The notes: generated by a model from the letters alone, not told the origin. A stretch of DNA of 15,272 nt from Deltaproteobacteria bacterium (GCA_021815655.1 JAKAGJ010000001.1:1-15272); one strand, 5' to 3'; shown: positions 1 through 6,224, counted from the first letter of the stretch. Numbers and translations: made by a program.

Positions 1-1
1 C

Positions 2-1267
2 CGATCTCATCAGGTGGACCTGGAGCTGACCAAGTCGGCCCTGGTCATCGGCGGCGGCGTGGCCGGCATGAACGCGGCGCTTAACCTGGCCGACAGCGGC
101 TATCCCGTGCACCTGGTGGAGAAGACCGACACCCTGGGCGGCAACGCCCGCCTGCTCCTTAACACCTGGAAGGGCGAGGAGATCGCCCCCTACGTGGAGG
201 ACCTGGCCGCCAAGGTGAGCAAGCACCCCCAGATCCAGTTGCACATGAGCAGCGAGGTGACCTACGCCCGCGGCTTCGTGGGCAACTTCGTCAGCACCAT
301 CAAGACGCCGGAGAAGGACCTCTCCATAGAATACGGCGTGGCGGTGCTGGCCACCGGCGGCCACGAGTCCAAGCCCGAGGAATACCTTTATGGTCAGCAC
401 CAGGCCGTGGTCACCTCCCTGGAGTTCGACGCCGAGCTGAAGGGCGACCCGGAGTTGCCCAAGAAGTTCGAGTCCGCGGCCTTCATCCAGTGCGTGGGCT
501 CCCGCGAGCCCCAGCGCCCCTACTGCTCGCGGCTGTGCTGCACCCACTCGGTGGAAAGCGCCATCAAGATCAAGGAAAAGAACCCCGAGGCCCAGGTCTA
601 CATCCTCTACCGCGACGTGCGCACCTACGGCGTGCGCGAGGACCTCTACAAGAAGGCCCGCGAGCACGGCGTCCTGTTCATCCGCTACAAGGTGGAGTCC
701 AAGCCCCAGGTGACGGCCAACGGCCAGCGCCTGACCATCAGCGCCGTGGACCACGTGCTGGGCCGCCCGGTGACCTTCGACGTGGACCGCCTGGTGCTGG
801 CCGCGGCCATCCTGCCCAACCAGGTCAAGGAGTTGGCCGAGGCCTTCAAGACCCCGCTGAACGCCGAGGGCTTCTTCCTGGAGGCCCACATGAAGCTTCG
901 GCCCGTGGACTTCGCCAGCGAGGGGCTCTACCTGGCCGGCCTGGCCCACTTCCCCAAGCCCATGGACGAGGCCATTGCCCAGGCCAACGCCGCCGTGGGC
1001 CGGGCGCTGACCGTGCTGGCCAAGGACCAGATCAGGGTCGGGGGCGTGGTGGCCACGGTGGACCCGTCCAAGTGCTCGGTCTGCCTGACCTGCGTGCGCA
1101 CCTGCCCCTACGGGGTGCCCCGCATCAAGGACGGCGCGGCCTTCATCGAGGTGGCCTCCTGCTACGGCTGCGGCGCCTGCGCCGCCGAGTGCCCCGGCAA
1201 GGCCATCACCCTGCTACACTTCACCGACGCCCAGATCCTGGCCAAGGAGAAGGCGGCTTTCAACTAG
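2..1267 (+). CDS. hdrA: HdrA-like heterodisulfide reductase flavoprotein subunit, C-terminal part (5' truncated by window edge)
   Basis: The reading frame is open to the left edge, so the gene starts outside the window. The visible part begins almost directly with a dinucleotide-binding glycine motif (VIGGGVAGMNAAL) for FAD and carries the family block FIQCVGSREPQRPYCSRLCC near position 488. It ends with two 4Fe-4S motifs, CSVCLTCVRTCP (coding from 1073) and CYGCGACAAECP. HdrA proteins take electrons from hydrogenase- or ferredoxin-linked partners and split them by flavin-based bifurcation; they are cytoplasmic. The absence of the usual N-terminal iron-sulfur region before the FAD motif suggests either that it lies upstream or that this is the second half of the double-length HdrA seen in sulfate reducers. 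Following genes mvhD, metV and metF support a methylene-THF reductase complex. The HdrA family is certain; the exact subtype is inferred. Confidence 0.93.
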   Translation, partial: RSHQVDLELTKSALVIGGGVAGMNAALNLADSGYPVHLVEKTDTLGGNARLLLNTWKGEEIAPYVEDLAAKVSKHPQIQLHMSSEVTYARGFVGNFVSTIKTPEKDLSIEYGVAVLATGGHESKPEEYLYGQHQAVVTSLEFDAELKGDPELPKKFESAAFIQCVGSREPQRPYCSRLCCTHSVESAIKIKEKNPEAQVYILYRDVRTYGVREDLYKKAREHGVLFIRYKVESKPQVTANGQRLTISAVDHVLGRPVTFDVDRLVLAAAILPNQVKELAEAFKTPLNAEGFFLEAHMKLRPVDFASEGLYLAGLAHFPKPMDEAIAQANAAVGRALTVLAKDQIRVGGVVATVDPSKCSVCLTCVRTCPYGVPRIKDGAAFIEVASCYGCGACAAECPGKAITLLHFTDAQILAKEKAAFN

Positions 1268-1275
1268 AACCTGCC

Positions 1276-1306
1276 GCCGCCGGGGGGCCGCTGGCTCCCC
1301 GGCGGC
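1276..1306 (+). other. GC-rich intercistronic hairpin between hdrA and mvhD
   Basis: Two perfect 10-base arms (GCCGCCGGGG at 1276-1285 and its complement at 1297-1306) enclose an 11-base loop. There is no T run after it, so it is not a classical intrinsic terminator. In a co-oriented operon it could stabilise the upstream transcript end, mark an RNase processing site, or attenuate transcription. The structure is seen in the sequence; the role is inferred. Confidence 0.5.
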
Positions 1307-1352
1307 CGGCTCCCAGGCGCGGACGCGACACTCTATGAATGGAGGGTTAGAC

Positions 1353-1778
1353 GTGGGCGATAATTTTGAGCCGACCATCGTTTCGTTCTGCTGCCGGTAT
1401 TGAGCCTACTCGGCGGCGGACCTGGCAGGTTCGATGCGACTGCAGTACCCGACCAATATCAAGATCATCCAGCTGCCCTGCTCGGGCCGGGTGGACATCT
1501 TGCATATTCTGAAATCCTTCGAGGACGGCGCCGACGGCGTCTACGTGGCCGGTTGCATGGAGGGCGATTGCCACTTCCTCACCGGCAACCTCAAGGCCCG
1601 GCGCAAGGTCAATTACGTCAAGACGGTCCTGGCCGCCCTGGGGGTGGAGCCGGAGCGCGTCGAGATGTTCAACATGAGCTCGGCCGAGGGCCCCCGCTTC
1701 GCCCAGGTGGCCCGGGAGTTCACGGCCAAGATCAAGGAGCTGGGCCCCAGCCCGGTAAAGCAGGCCAAAGCGGCCTGA
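1353..1778 (+). CDS. mvhD: MvhD-family electron-transfer iron-sulfur protein, selenocysteine-containing (TGA at 1401-1403 = Sec17)
   Basis: Reading from GTG 1353, which has GGAGGG at 1341-1346, gives 141 residues, the usual MvhD length. The frame meets TGA at 1401-1403 and continues open to TGA 1776-1778. MvhD proteins begin with a CCxxC-type iron-sulfur motif; here it is FCCRYU (Cys13, Cys14, Sec17), followed without a break by AYSAADLAGSMRLQYP. Later cysteines in LPCSGRVD (43) and GCMEGDCH (68, 73) are also family features. MvhD carries a 2Fe-2S centre and passes electrons from hydrogenase or another donor to HdrA. A conventional call would start at the internal ATG 1434 and lose the motif. 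Selenocysteine forms of this family (VhuD type) are, to my knowledge, known in methanogens and deltaproteobacteria. It sits between hdrA and metV in one operon. An upstream in-frame ATG at 1335 is possible but has no good ribosome site. Confidence 0.9.
1422..1445 (+). promoter_or_regulatory. Candidate bacterial SECIS element of mvhD
   Basis: The RNA can fold as CTG 1422-1424 with CAG 1443-1445, CAG 1426-1428 with CTG 1440-1442, and TCG 1431-1433 with CGA 1437-1439, leaving a bulged G (1425), a bulged GT (1429-1430) and loop ATG. The apical loop lies about 30 bases after the TGA, within the range for bacterial SECIS elements read by SelB. If the top three pairs open, the loop starts with G, as usual. 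The stem contains CAGGT, also present in the E. coli fdhF element as I remember it. The bulges make this less clean than the element at 6029-6047. Confidence 0.6.
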
Positions 1779-1817
1779 CCGGCTCGCCGGTAGGGCCCTG
1801 AGAGTGAGGTAATTCCT

Positions 1818-2486
1818 ATGATCGTAGGGGACAGCAAGCCTCTGGAGGAAATCCTGGAGATGATCCAGGGCAAGGAGAAGGTCCTGGTCCTGGGTTGCCG
1901 GGGCTGCGTGACCGTGTGCAACGTGGGCGGCGAAAAAGAGGTGGGCATCCTGGCCACCCTGCTGCGCATCGCGCGCAAGAAGGCGGGGTTGGCTCCCAGC
2001 ATCGAGGAGCGCACCCTGGAGCGCCAGTGCGATCCCGAGTACATCGAGGAGCTGGCCGAGGTGGCCGAGGGCTATGACGCCATCATCTCCATCGCCTGCG
2101 GCGTGGGGCCACAGTTCATGTCCGAGCGCTTCCCCAAGGTGCCGGTCTATCCCGGCATCAACACCACTTTCATCGGTGGGGCCCTGGAGCACGGGGTGTG
2201 GGGCGAGCGCTGCCAATCCTGCGGCAACTGCCTGGTGCACAACTTCGGGGGCCTGTGCCCCATCGCCCGCTGCAGCAAGAGCCTGATGAACGGCCCCTGC
2301 GGCGGCTCGGCCAACAAGAAATGCGAGATCAGCCCCGACGTGGATTGCATCTGGCACCTCATCGTGGAAAAGATGGACGCCATGGGGCGCCTGAAGGAGC
2401 TGGAGCGGGTATGGCCGGTGAAGAACTGGATCACCAGCCGCGATGGCGGTCCCCGCAAGCGGGTGAGGGAGGACCTTAAGCAATGA
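1818..2486 (+). CDS. metV: MetV-like methylenetetrahydrofolate reductase C-terminal-domain protein
   Basis: The 222-residue product carries an N-terminal cysteine set, LGCRGCVTVC (Cys27, Cys30, Cys34), and a dense C-terminal cysteine region (CQSCGNC, LCPIARC, GPCGGS, KKCEI), which matches the methylene-tetrahydrofolate reductase C-terminal domain family (MetV). In acetogens MetV binds metal or iron-sulfur clusters and pairs with MetF, linking it to the electron-supplying Hdr module. It has no MetF-type barrel of its own. GAGGT at 1806-1810 stands 7 bases before ATG 1818, and the stop overlaps the metF start (ATGA, 2483-2486), indicating translational coupling. Function is assigned from family and context; whether the clusters are 4Fe-4S or zinc cannot be told from sequence. 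Confidence 0.88.
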   Translation: MIVGDSKPLEEILEMIQGKEKVLVLGCRGCVTVCNVGGEKEVGILATLLRIARKKAGLAPSIEERTLERQCDPEYIEELAEVAEGYDAIISIACGVGPQFMSERFPKVPVYPGINTTFIGGALEHGVWGERCQSCGNCLVHNFGGLCPIARCSKSLMNGPCGGSANKKCEISPDVDCIWHLIVEKMDAMGRLKELERVWPVKNWITSRDGGPRKRVREDLKQ

Positions 2487-3409
2487 AATCCGGCAGCAAC
2501 CTCGAAAAAGTACTGGCCGCTGGTCATTTCGCCGTCACCGGCGAGCTGGGCCCGCCGCGCGGCAACAACGTCGAGGAAGTCCGCCACAAGGCCGCTTTCC
2601 TCAAGGGCATCGTGGACTCGGTCAACATCACCGACAACCAGACCGCCGTGGTGCGCATGGCCTCCTGGGCCGCCTGCAAACTGCTCATCGACGAGGGTCT
2701 GGAGCCCAACTACCAGATGGTCTGTCGCGACCGCAACCGCATCGCCTTGCAGTCCGACATCCTGGGCGCCTCGGCGCTGGGCATCAAGAACGTGCTGTGC
2801 CTGTCCGGCGACCACCAGCGCTTCGGCGACCATCCCGAGGGCAAGAACGTCTACGACCTGGACTCCATCCAGCTCATCGACACCTTCCGCAAGATGCGCG
2901 ACGAGAAGACCTTCTTGAACGGCAAGGAGCTGGACGGCGCGCCCGGCATCTTCATCGGCGCCGCGGCCAACCCCTTTGCCGACCCCTTCGCCTGGCGGGT
3001 GGTGCGCATGGGCAAGAAGATCGCGGCCGGCGCGGACTTCATCCAGACCCAGTGCATCTACAACATGCCCAAGTTCCGCGAGTTCGTCAAAATGGCCGTG
3101 GACCAGGGGCTCACCGAGAAGTGCGCCCTCCTGGCCGGCATCACGCCGCTGAAAAGCGTGGGCATGGCCAAGTACATGGCCAAGTTCGTGCCCGGCATGG
3201 ACGTGCCCGAGGAGCACATCAAGCGCCTGCAGGGCGTGGACAAGAAGGAGCAGGGCAACGAGGGCATCAAGATCGCCATCGAGATGATCCAGGAGATCAG
3301 GGAGACCATGCCCGGCGTGAAGGGCGTGCACGTCATGGCCATCGAGTGGGAGCATCGCGCCAAGGAAATAGTGGAAGGCGCCGGCCTGTTGCCCCGGCCC
3401 GTGGTTTAG
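2483..3409 (+). CDS. metF: 5,10-methylenetetrahydrofolate reductase
   Basis: The 308-residue protein has the single-domain MetF barrel pattern: FAVTGELGPPRG near the N-terminus, DSVNITDNQTAVVRMAS, a dinucleotide/FAD region around VLCLSGDHQ, GAAANPFADP, and GADFIQTQCIYN followed by LLAGITPLKS. It reduces methylene-THF to methyl-THF in the methyl branch of the Wood-Ljungdahl pathway, or runs in reverse in oxidizers. It is the last gene of the hdrA-mvhD-metV-metF string, and a GGGAGG at 2467-2472 inside metV serves the overlapping ATG. Partnering with MetV and HdrA/MvhD suggests a complex that couples this exergonic reduction to a second electron acceptor, as proposed for Moorella; direct bifurcation here is inference. 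Confidence 0.93.
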   Translation: MKSGSNLEKVLAAGHFAVTGELGPPRGNNVEEVRHKAAFLKGIVDSVNITDNQTAVVRMASWAACKLLIDEGLEPNYQMVCRDRNRIALQSDILGASALGIKNVLCLSGDHQRFGDHPEGKNVYDLDSIQLIDTFRKMRDEKTFLNGKELDGAPGIFIGAAANPFADPFAWRVVRMGKKIAAGADFIQTQCIYNMPKFREFVKMAVDQGLTEKCALLAGITPLKSVGMAKYMAKFVPGMDVPEEHIKRLQGVDKKEQGNEGIKIAIEMIQEIRETMPGVKGVHVMAIEWEHRAKEIVEGAGLLPRPVV

Positions 3410-3456
3410 GCCCAATTTGGCGCTCAACGCGCCGTTTTGTTCTGGTTGATAAAAAA

Positions 3457-3541
3457 CGGGCGGGGGTAAACCCCGCCCCTACATCAAGACAGGTATTTCG
3501 TGGCTTTTTCTTGATGTAGGGGCGGGGTTTATCCCCGCCCG
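3457..3541. repeat. Large nested inverted repeat (REP/MITE-like), probable transcription end of metF
   Basis: Two 33-base arms (3457-3489 and 3509-3541) are complementary with one mismatch and enclose a 19-base loop. Each arm is itself a near-palindrome of the form GGGCGGGG-TTTA-CCCCGCCC, so the element can form one long stem or two side-by-side hairpins. It starts 47 bases after the metF stop and lies between AT-rich borders (A6 at 3451-3456, T5 at 3505-3509). Similar GGGGCGGGGTTTA-type palindromes are common as dispersed intergenic repeats in many high-GC genomes. It may act as a terminator or as a mobile or structural repeat. No second copy exists in this window. Confidence 0.8.
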
Positions 3542-3602
3542 CGTCTTTGGGCGGCTGGGCCGGGTCCGCCGGGGATAGGCTGCGGGCGGCCTGACCCCCA
3601 AA

Positions 3603-3632
3603 TTGACAGCCCCGGCCGCCGGGGGATATATT
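3603..3632 (+). promoter_or_regulatory. Sigma70-type promoter of thrC with a dyad in the spacer
   Basis: A consensus -35 (TTGACA, 3603-3608) is separated by 18 bases from TATATT (3627-3632, 5/6 to consensus). The spacer holds a perfect 15-base dyad, CCCCGGC-C-GCCGGGG (3610-3624), positioned where a repressor or bent-DNA regulator could block polymerase. Transcription would start near 3639, giving a leader of roughly 90 bases. The elements are seen; the operator role is inferred. Confidence 0.7.
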
Positions 3633-3638
3633 TCAGGC

Positions 3639-3730
3639 CGGCATTACCATTCACCTGTTTAATTCGTCATTGCCAAAAGCCCCTTGGGGCGACCAAGCAA
3701 TCGCGGCAAATATGGTCAGGAGTATAGCTC
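3639..3730 (+). other. 5' leader of thrC with competing stems
   Basis: Between the predicted start and ATG 3731 there is a short hairpin (GCCCC 3679-3683 with GGGGC 3686-3690), which can be enclosed by TTGCC 3670-3674 with GGCAA 3705-3709. A different stem, GACCA 3691-3695 with TGGTC 3713-3717, uses overlapping space and ends right at the ribosome site AGGAG (3718-3722). The two folds are mutually exclusive, so the leader could be regulatory, but no leader peptide rich in threonine codons and no known riboswitch was recognised. Confidence 0.3.
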
Positions 3731-5236
3731 ATGCGTCTAGAAGAATTCTCCCCGGCTGACCGCGAGCTGGTCATGCCCCAGGTGGGCGGCCGCCTGGTCT
3801 ACCACTGCCTGGGCTGCGGCGCCGACCACGGCATCGACGAGCTGCTCTACACCTGCCCCCAGTGCGGGGCGGTGCTGTTGATCGAGGACCGCGACTTCGC
3901 CCGCCTCAAGGCCCGCGGCGGCGCGGCCTGGCGCCGGACATTCGACCTGCGGCGCATGCTCAACCTGCCGGCGCTCGCGGGCATCCTGCGCTACCACGAA
4001 TTGATCGCGCCGGTGGTGCCCCTGGACAGCGTGGTCTACCTGGGCGAGGGGCATACTCCCCTGGTGGAGGCCTGCCCCCGCCTCAAGGACAGCTTGAAGC
4101 TGGATTTCTGCTTCAAGAATGACGGCCAGAACCCGTCGGCCTCCTTCAAGGACCGGGGCATGGCCGTGGCCCTTTCCTACATCAACTACCTGATAAAACA
4201 CCGGGGCGCGGGCCAAATCCTGAGCGTCTGCGCCTCCACCGGCGATACGTCCGCCTCGGCGGCCCTGTACGGCGCCTACCTGGCCCCTGGGGTGGCCTCG
4301 GCGGTGCTCCTGCCCCGGGGCAAGGTGACCCCCCAGCAGCTCAGCCAGCCCCTGGGCGCCGGGGCATCCGTCTTTGAGATACCCGGCGTCTTCGACGACT
4401 GCATGAAGGTGGTGGAGCACCTGGCCGACCACTACCAGGTGGCGCTCTTGAACTCCAAGAACGCCTGGCGCATCCGTGGCCAGGAGTCCTATTCCTTCGA
4501 GGTGGCCCAGGACCTGGATTACGACCTGGCGGGGCAGGTGCTCCTGGTGCCCATCGGCAACGCCGGCAATGTCAGCGCCCTGATGGCCGGCTTCCTGCAA
4601 CTATTGGAGCTGGGCATCATCAGCGAGCTGCCCAAGCTCATCGGCGTGCAGTCCCACCACGCCGACCCGGTCTTCCGCTACTACCAGGAGCCCGACCCCG
4701 CCAAGCGCGCCTGGCAACCGGTGACCGTGCAGGCCTCGGTGGCCCAGGCGGCCATGATCGGCAACCCCGTTTCCATGCCCCGGGTCATCGAGCTGGCCCG
4801 CCGCTATGAACAGGCCGCCGGCGGGGCGCGTTTCTACGTGGTGCAGGTGAGCGAGCAGGAGATCATGGACCACATGATCCTGGCCAACCGCCACGGCCAC
4901 ATCGTCTGCACCCAGGGCGGCGAGTCTCTGGCCGGCCTGGCCCAGGCCAAAAAGCTGGGCATCGTGCATAACGGCGAGCACGCCATCCTGGACGCCACGG
5001 CCCATCACCTCAAGTTCATCGGCTTCCAGCAGATGTACTTCGAGGACGGCTTCCCCCCCGAATTCGGGGTCAAGCCCCGGCGGGAGCTGGTCAACCTGCC
5101 CCAGGAGGTTCTGGCCCCGGGGATCAGCCAGATGCCAGCCCCGGGGCAGCCTTTGGAGGGCCAGGCCTTCCAGCGTTTCGTGGAGGCCACGGCCACGGAG
5201 GTCGCCCGCCGCCTGGGCCTGGCGGCGCGCAAGTGA
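3731..5236 (+). CDS. thrC: Threonine synthase
   Basis: The 501-residue protein is a fold-type II PLP enzyme. The Schiff-base lysine is Lys140 in SASFKDRG; phosphate-binding loops are CASTGDTSAS and PIGNAGNVS. The long C-terminal part (NPVSMPRVIEL, HIVCTQGGESLAGLAQAKK, ILDATAHHLKFIGFQ) fits threonine synthase better than the shorter threonine dehydratases. An N-terminal zinc-ribbon-like knuckle (Cys26, Cys29, Cys42, Cys45) is present, as in many bacterial and archaeal threonine synthases. It converts O-phosphohomoserine to threonine and phosphate in the cytoplasm. AGGAG at 3718-3722 sits 8 bases before the ATG. The gene has its own promoter and overlaps the downstream thioesterase gene by four bases. 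A related cystathionine-type lyase role is unlikely. Confidence 0.93.
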   Translation: MRLEEFSPADRELVMPQVGGRLVYHCLGCGADHGIDELLYTCPQCGAVLLIEDRDFARLKARGGAAWRRTFDLRRMLNLPALAGILRYHELIAPVVPLDSVVYLGEGHTPLVEACPRLKDSLKLDFCFKNDGQNPSASFKDRGMAVALSYINYLIKHRGAGQILSVCASTGDTSASAALYGAYLAPGVASAVLLPRGKVTPQQLSQPLGAGASVFEIPGVFDDCMKVVEHLADHYQVALLNSKNAWRIRGQESYSFEVAQDLDYDLAGQVLLVPIGNAGNVSALMAGFLQLLELGIISELPKLIGVQSHHADPVFRYYQEPDPAKRAWQPVTVQASVAQAAMIGNPVSMPRVIELARRYEQAAGGARFYVVQVSEQEIMDHMILANRHGHIVCTQGGESLAGLAQAKKLGIVHNGEHAILDATAHHLKFIGFQQMYFEDGFPPEFGVKPRRELVNLPQEVLAPGISQMPAPGQPLEGQAFQRFVEATATEVARRLGLAARK

Positions 5237-5679
5237 GCGCCATCGACCAGCGCCCCCTGGCCGACGACGGCCTGTGCTTTGCCTGCGGGGAGCACAACCT
5301 AGAGGGCCTGGGCATGCGCGTGCGCCTGGAGGACAACCAGGCCCATTGCCTGCTGACCCTGGCCCCCCGCTACCAGGGCTGGGCCAACATCGCCCACGGC
5401 GGCATTGTCTGCACGGTGCTGGACGAGATCATGGCCTATGCCGTGATCCACTTCATCGGCCAGGGCGTGACCACCAGCATGGAAACCACCTTCCGCCAGC
5501 CGGTGCCCCTGGGCAAACAGATCAAGGCCCGGGGCTGGATCGTGCAGCGCCGGGGGCGCCTGGCCGAGGCCGCCGGCGAGATTCGCCTGGCCGCCGATGA
5601 CGCCTTGCTGGCCCAGGGCAAGGCCCGCTGGCTCATCAAGCTGGGACCCGACGGCCAGCCCCTGCCCCGCCACGCCTAG
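5233..5679 (+). CDS. PaaI-type hotdog-fold acyl-CoA thioesterase
   Basis: The 148-residue product starts at GTG 5233, overlapping the thrC stop as GTGA, a coupled-translation arrangement. It has the 4HBT hotdog pattern: CFACGEHN.EGLGM at the N-terminus, the central AHGGIVCTVLDEIM motif (His55-Gly-Gly; acidic residues at 64-65), then TTFRQPVPLGK and a strand-rich C-terminal half ending in ARWLIKL. Such proteins hydrolyse acyl-CoA thioesters, often as housekeeping or detoxifying enzymes. Substrate cannot be read from sequence. Coupling with thrC is probably positional rather than a shared pathway. No signal peptide or membrane segment is present. Confidence 0.87.
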   Translation: MSAIDQRPLADDGLCFACGEHNLEGLGMRVRLEDNQAHCLLTLAPRYQGWANIAHGGIVCTVLDEIMAYAVIHFIGQGVTTSMETTFRQPVPLGKQIKARGWIVQRRGRLAEAAGEIRLAADDALLAQGKARWLIKLGPDGQPLPRHA

Positions 5680-5734
5680 ACTGGCCTCCCTGAAAAGCAG
5701 GCTCGCTATTGTCATGGCCAAAGTCTGACGCCAT

Positions 5735-5759
5735 AATGTATAGATATAATCTATACATT
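5735..5759. promoter_or_regulatory. AT-rich palindromic operator containing a consensus -10, upstream of the dsrE-like selenoprotein gene
   Basis: Perfect 10-base arms AATGTATAGA (5735-5744) and TCTATACATT (5750-5759) flank TATAA; the centre plus the next T reads TATAAT (5745-5750), a perfect -10 hexamer inside the palindrome. The best -35-like sequence (TCTGAC, 5724-5729) is poor and 15 bases away, so an activator or a repressor binding the palindrome is likely. It stands out sharply from the GC-rich surroundings and lies 46 bases before the ATG of the dsrE-like gene. Its sequence differs from the operator at 6198-6223. Confidence 0.7.
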
Positions 5760-5805
5760 GGCCGACGCACGCCCGTGGCGGCCAGGCCTTCCAGGGGAGC
5801 ACGCC

Positions 5806-6126
5806 ATGAATGTAGCCATGATCGTTTCCAGCCCGCTGCCGGAGGTGCAGTGGAACGCCTTGCGCCTGGCCAACCTGATGCTCAACGAGGAGGACGAGGT
5901 GACCATCTTCCTCAATGGCCCGGCCGTGGATTTCCGGCAGGGCGACTCGCCGCAATATCCCCTCAACCTGCTGGCCAAGACCTTTGTGCTCAGCGAGGGC
6001 ACGCTCCTGGCCTGAGGCAAGTCCATGGGCATCCACGGGGTGGATGCGGACGAACAGATCAGGAAGTCCACGCAGCCGGAGCTTTATGCCCTCGTCAAGG
6101 ACAGCGACCGCCTGCTCTGCTTCTAG
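5806..6126 (+). CDS. DsrE-family protein, selenocysteine-containing (TGA at 6013-6015 = Sec70)
   Basis: From ATG 5806 (AGGGGAG at 5793-5799) the frame runs to TGA 6013-6015, and then continues to TAG 6124-6126, giving 106 residues, the normal size of small DsrE-fold proteins. The N-terminal half (MNVAMIVSSPLPEVQWNALR, then DEVTIFLNGPAV) matches the DsrE/DsrF-like Rossmann-type fold. The TGA falls in the family motif usually read as ..G..LACGTCL: here it is LLA-U-GKS, so Sec replaces the first cysteine and serine the second (UxxS). After it, LYALVKDSDRLLCF is the normal C-terminal helix and strand of the family. DsrE-type proteins handle persulfide sulfur; a selenol could handle sulfur, selenium or metalloid chemistry. 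A DsrE-like selenoprotein family has, as I recall, been reported from deltaproteobacteria. arsR and arsM follow. A plain nonsense mutation is unlikely given the hairpin at 6029-6047. Confidence 0.9.
6029..6047 (+). promoter_or_regulatory. Bacterial SECIS element of the dsrE-like gene
   Basis: A perfect 8-base-pair stem, GCATCCAC (6029-6036) with GTGGATGC (6040-6047), carries a GGG loop (6037-6039). The loop begins 21 bases after the TGA, close to the spacing in E. coli fdhF, and starts with G as bacterial SECIS loops need. The hairpin lies inside the coding sequence, as in bacteria where SelB binds the structure next to the UGA. This is strong support for selenocysteine at codon 70. Confidence 0.85.
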
Positions 6127-6151
6127 ACCCGCGTTCAGCTTGGATCCGGCA

Positions 6152-6173
6152 GTCTGGCGCCCGGCGACCAGAC
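6152..6173 (+). terminator. Probable terminator hairpin after the dsrE-like gene
   Basis: GTCTGGCGC (6152-6160) pairs with GCG-A-CCAGAC (6164-6173), nine base pairs with one bulged A and a 3-base loop. It starts 25 bases after the TAG stop and is followed by an AT stretch (GATATTTT, 6181-6188), a weak T tail. It would separate the dsrE-like transcript from arsR, which has its own promoter. Confidence 0.45.
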
Positions 6174-6197
6174 GGCGGACGATATTTTGGTGGTCAG

Positions 6198-6223
6198 TAT
6201 AATTCGATTAAACTAGAATTATA
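6198..6223. promoter_or_regulatory. Inverted-repeat operator upstream of arsR
   Basis: Eight-base perfect arms TATAATTC (6198-6205) and GAATTATA (6216-6223) flank a 10-base centre; with one mismatch the arms extend two bases further outward (6196-6225). The repeat abuts the -35 hexamer of the arsR promoter. ArsR repressors bind such AT-rich dyads near their own promoter, so this is the likely autoregulatory site. The protein-site link is inference. Confidence 0.6.
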
Positions 6224-6224
6224 G

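Noticed and set aside
1434..1778. Internal ATG 1434 as the start of mvhD
   Set aside because: It would remove the conserved iron-sulfur motif, has no ribosome site, and lies in the predicted SECIS loop; the in-frame upstream part is clearly family sequence.
2147..3427. Long open frame on the minus strand opposite metV and metF (and similar ones opposite thrC and plsY)
   Set aside because: High GC at third codon positions keeps antisense frames open. The products are low-complexity and rich in His, Gly, Ala and Leu, and match no family.
6013..6015. Nonsense mutation making the dsrE-like gene a pseudogene
   Set aside because: The reading frame downstream is intact and family-like, the TGA coincides with the catalytic cysteine, and a SECIS-grade hairpin is at the right distance. 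Kept only as the alternative to be excluded by the genome's Sec machinery.
5709..6224. A 171-codon open frame overlapping the dsrE-like gene
   Set aside because: It is out of frame with the recognisable DsrE sequence, its product matches nothing, and its start lies before the operator.
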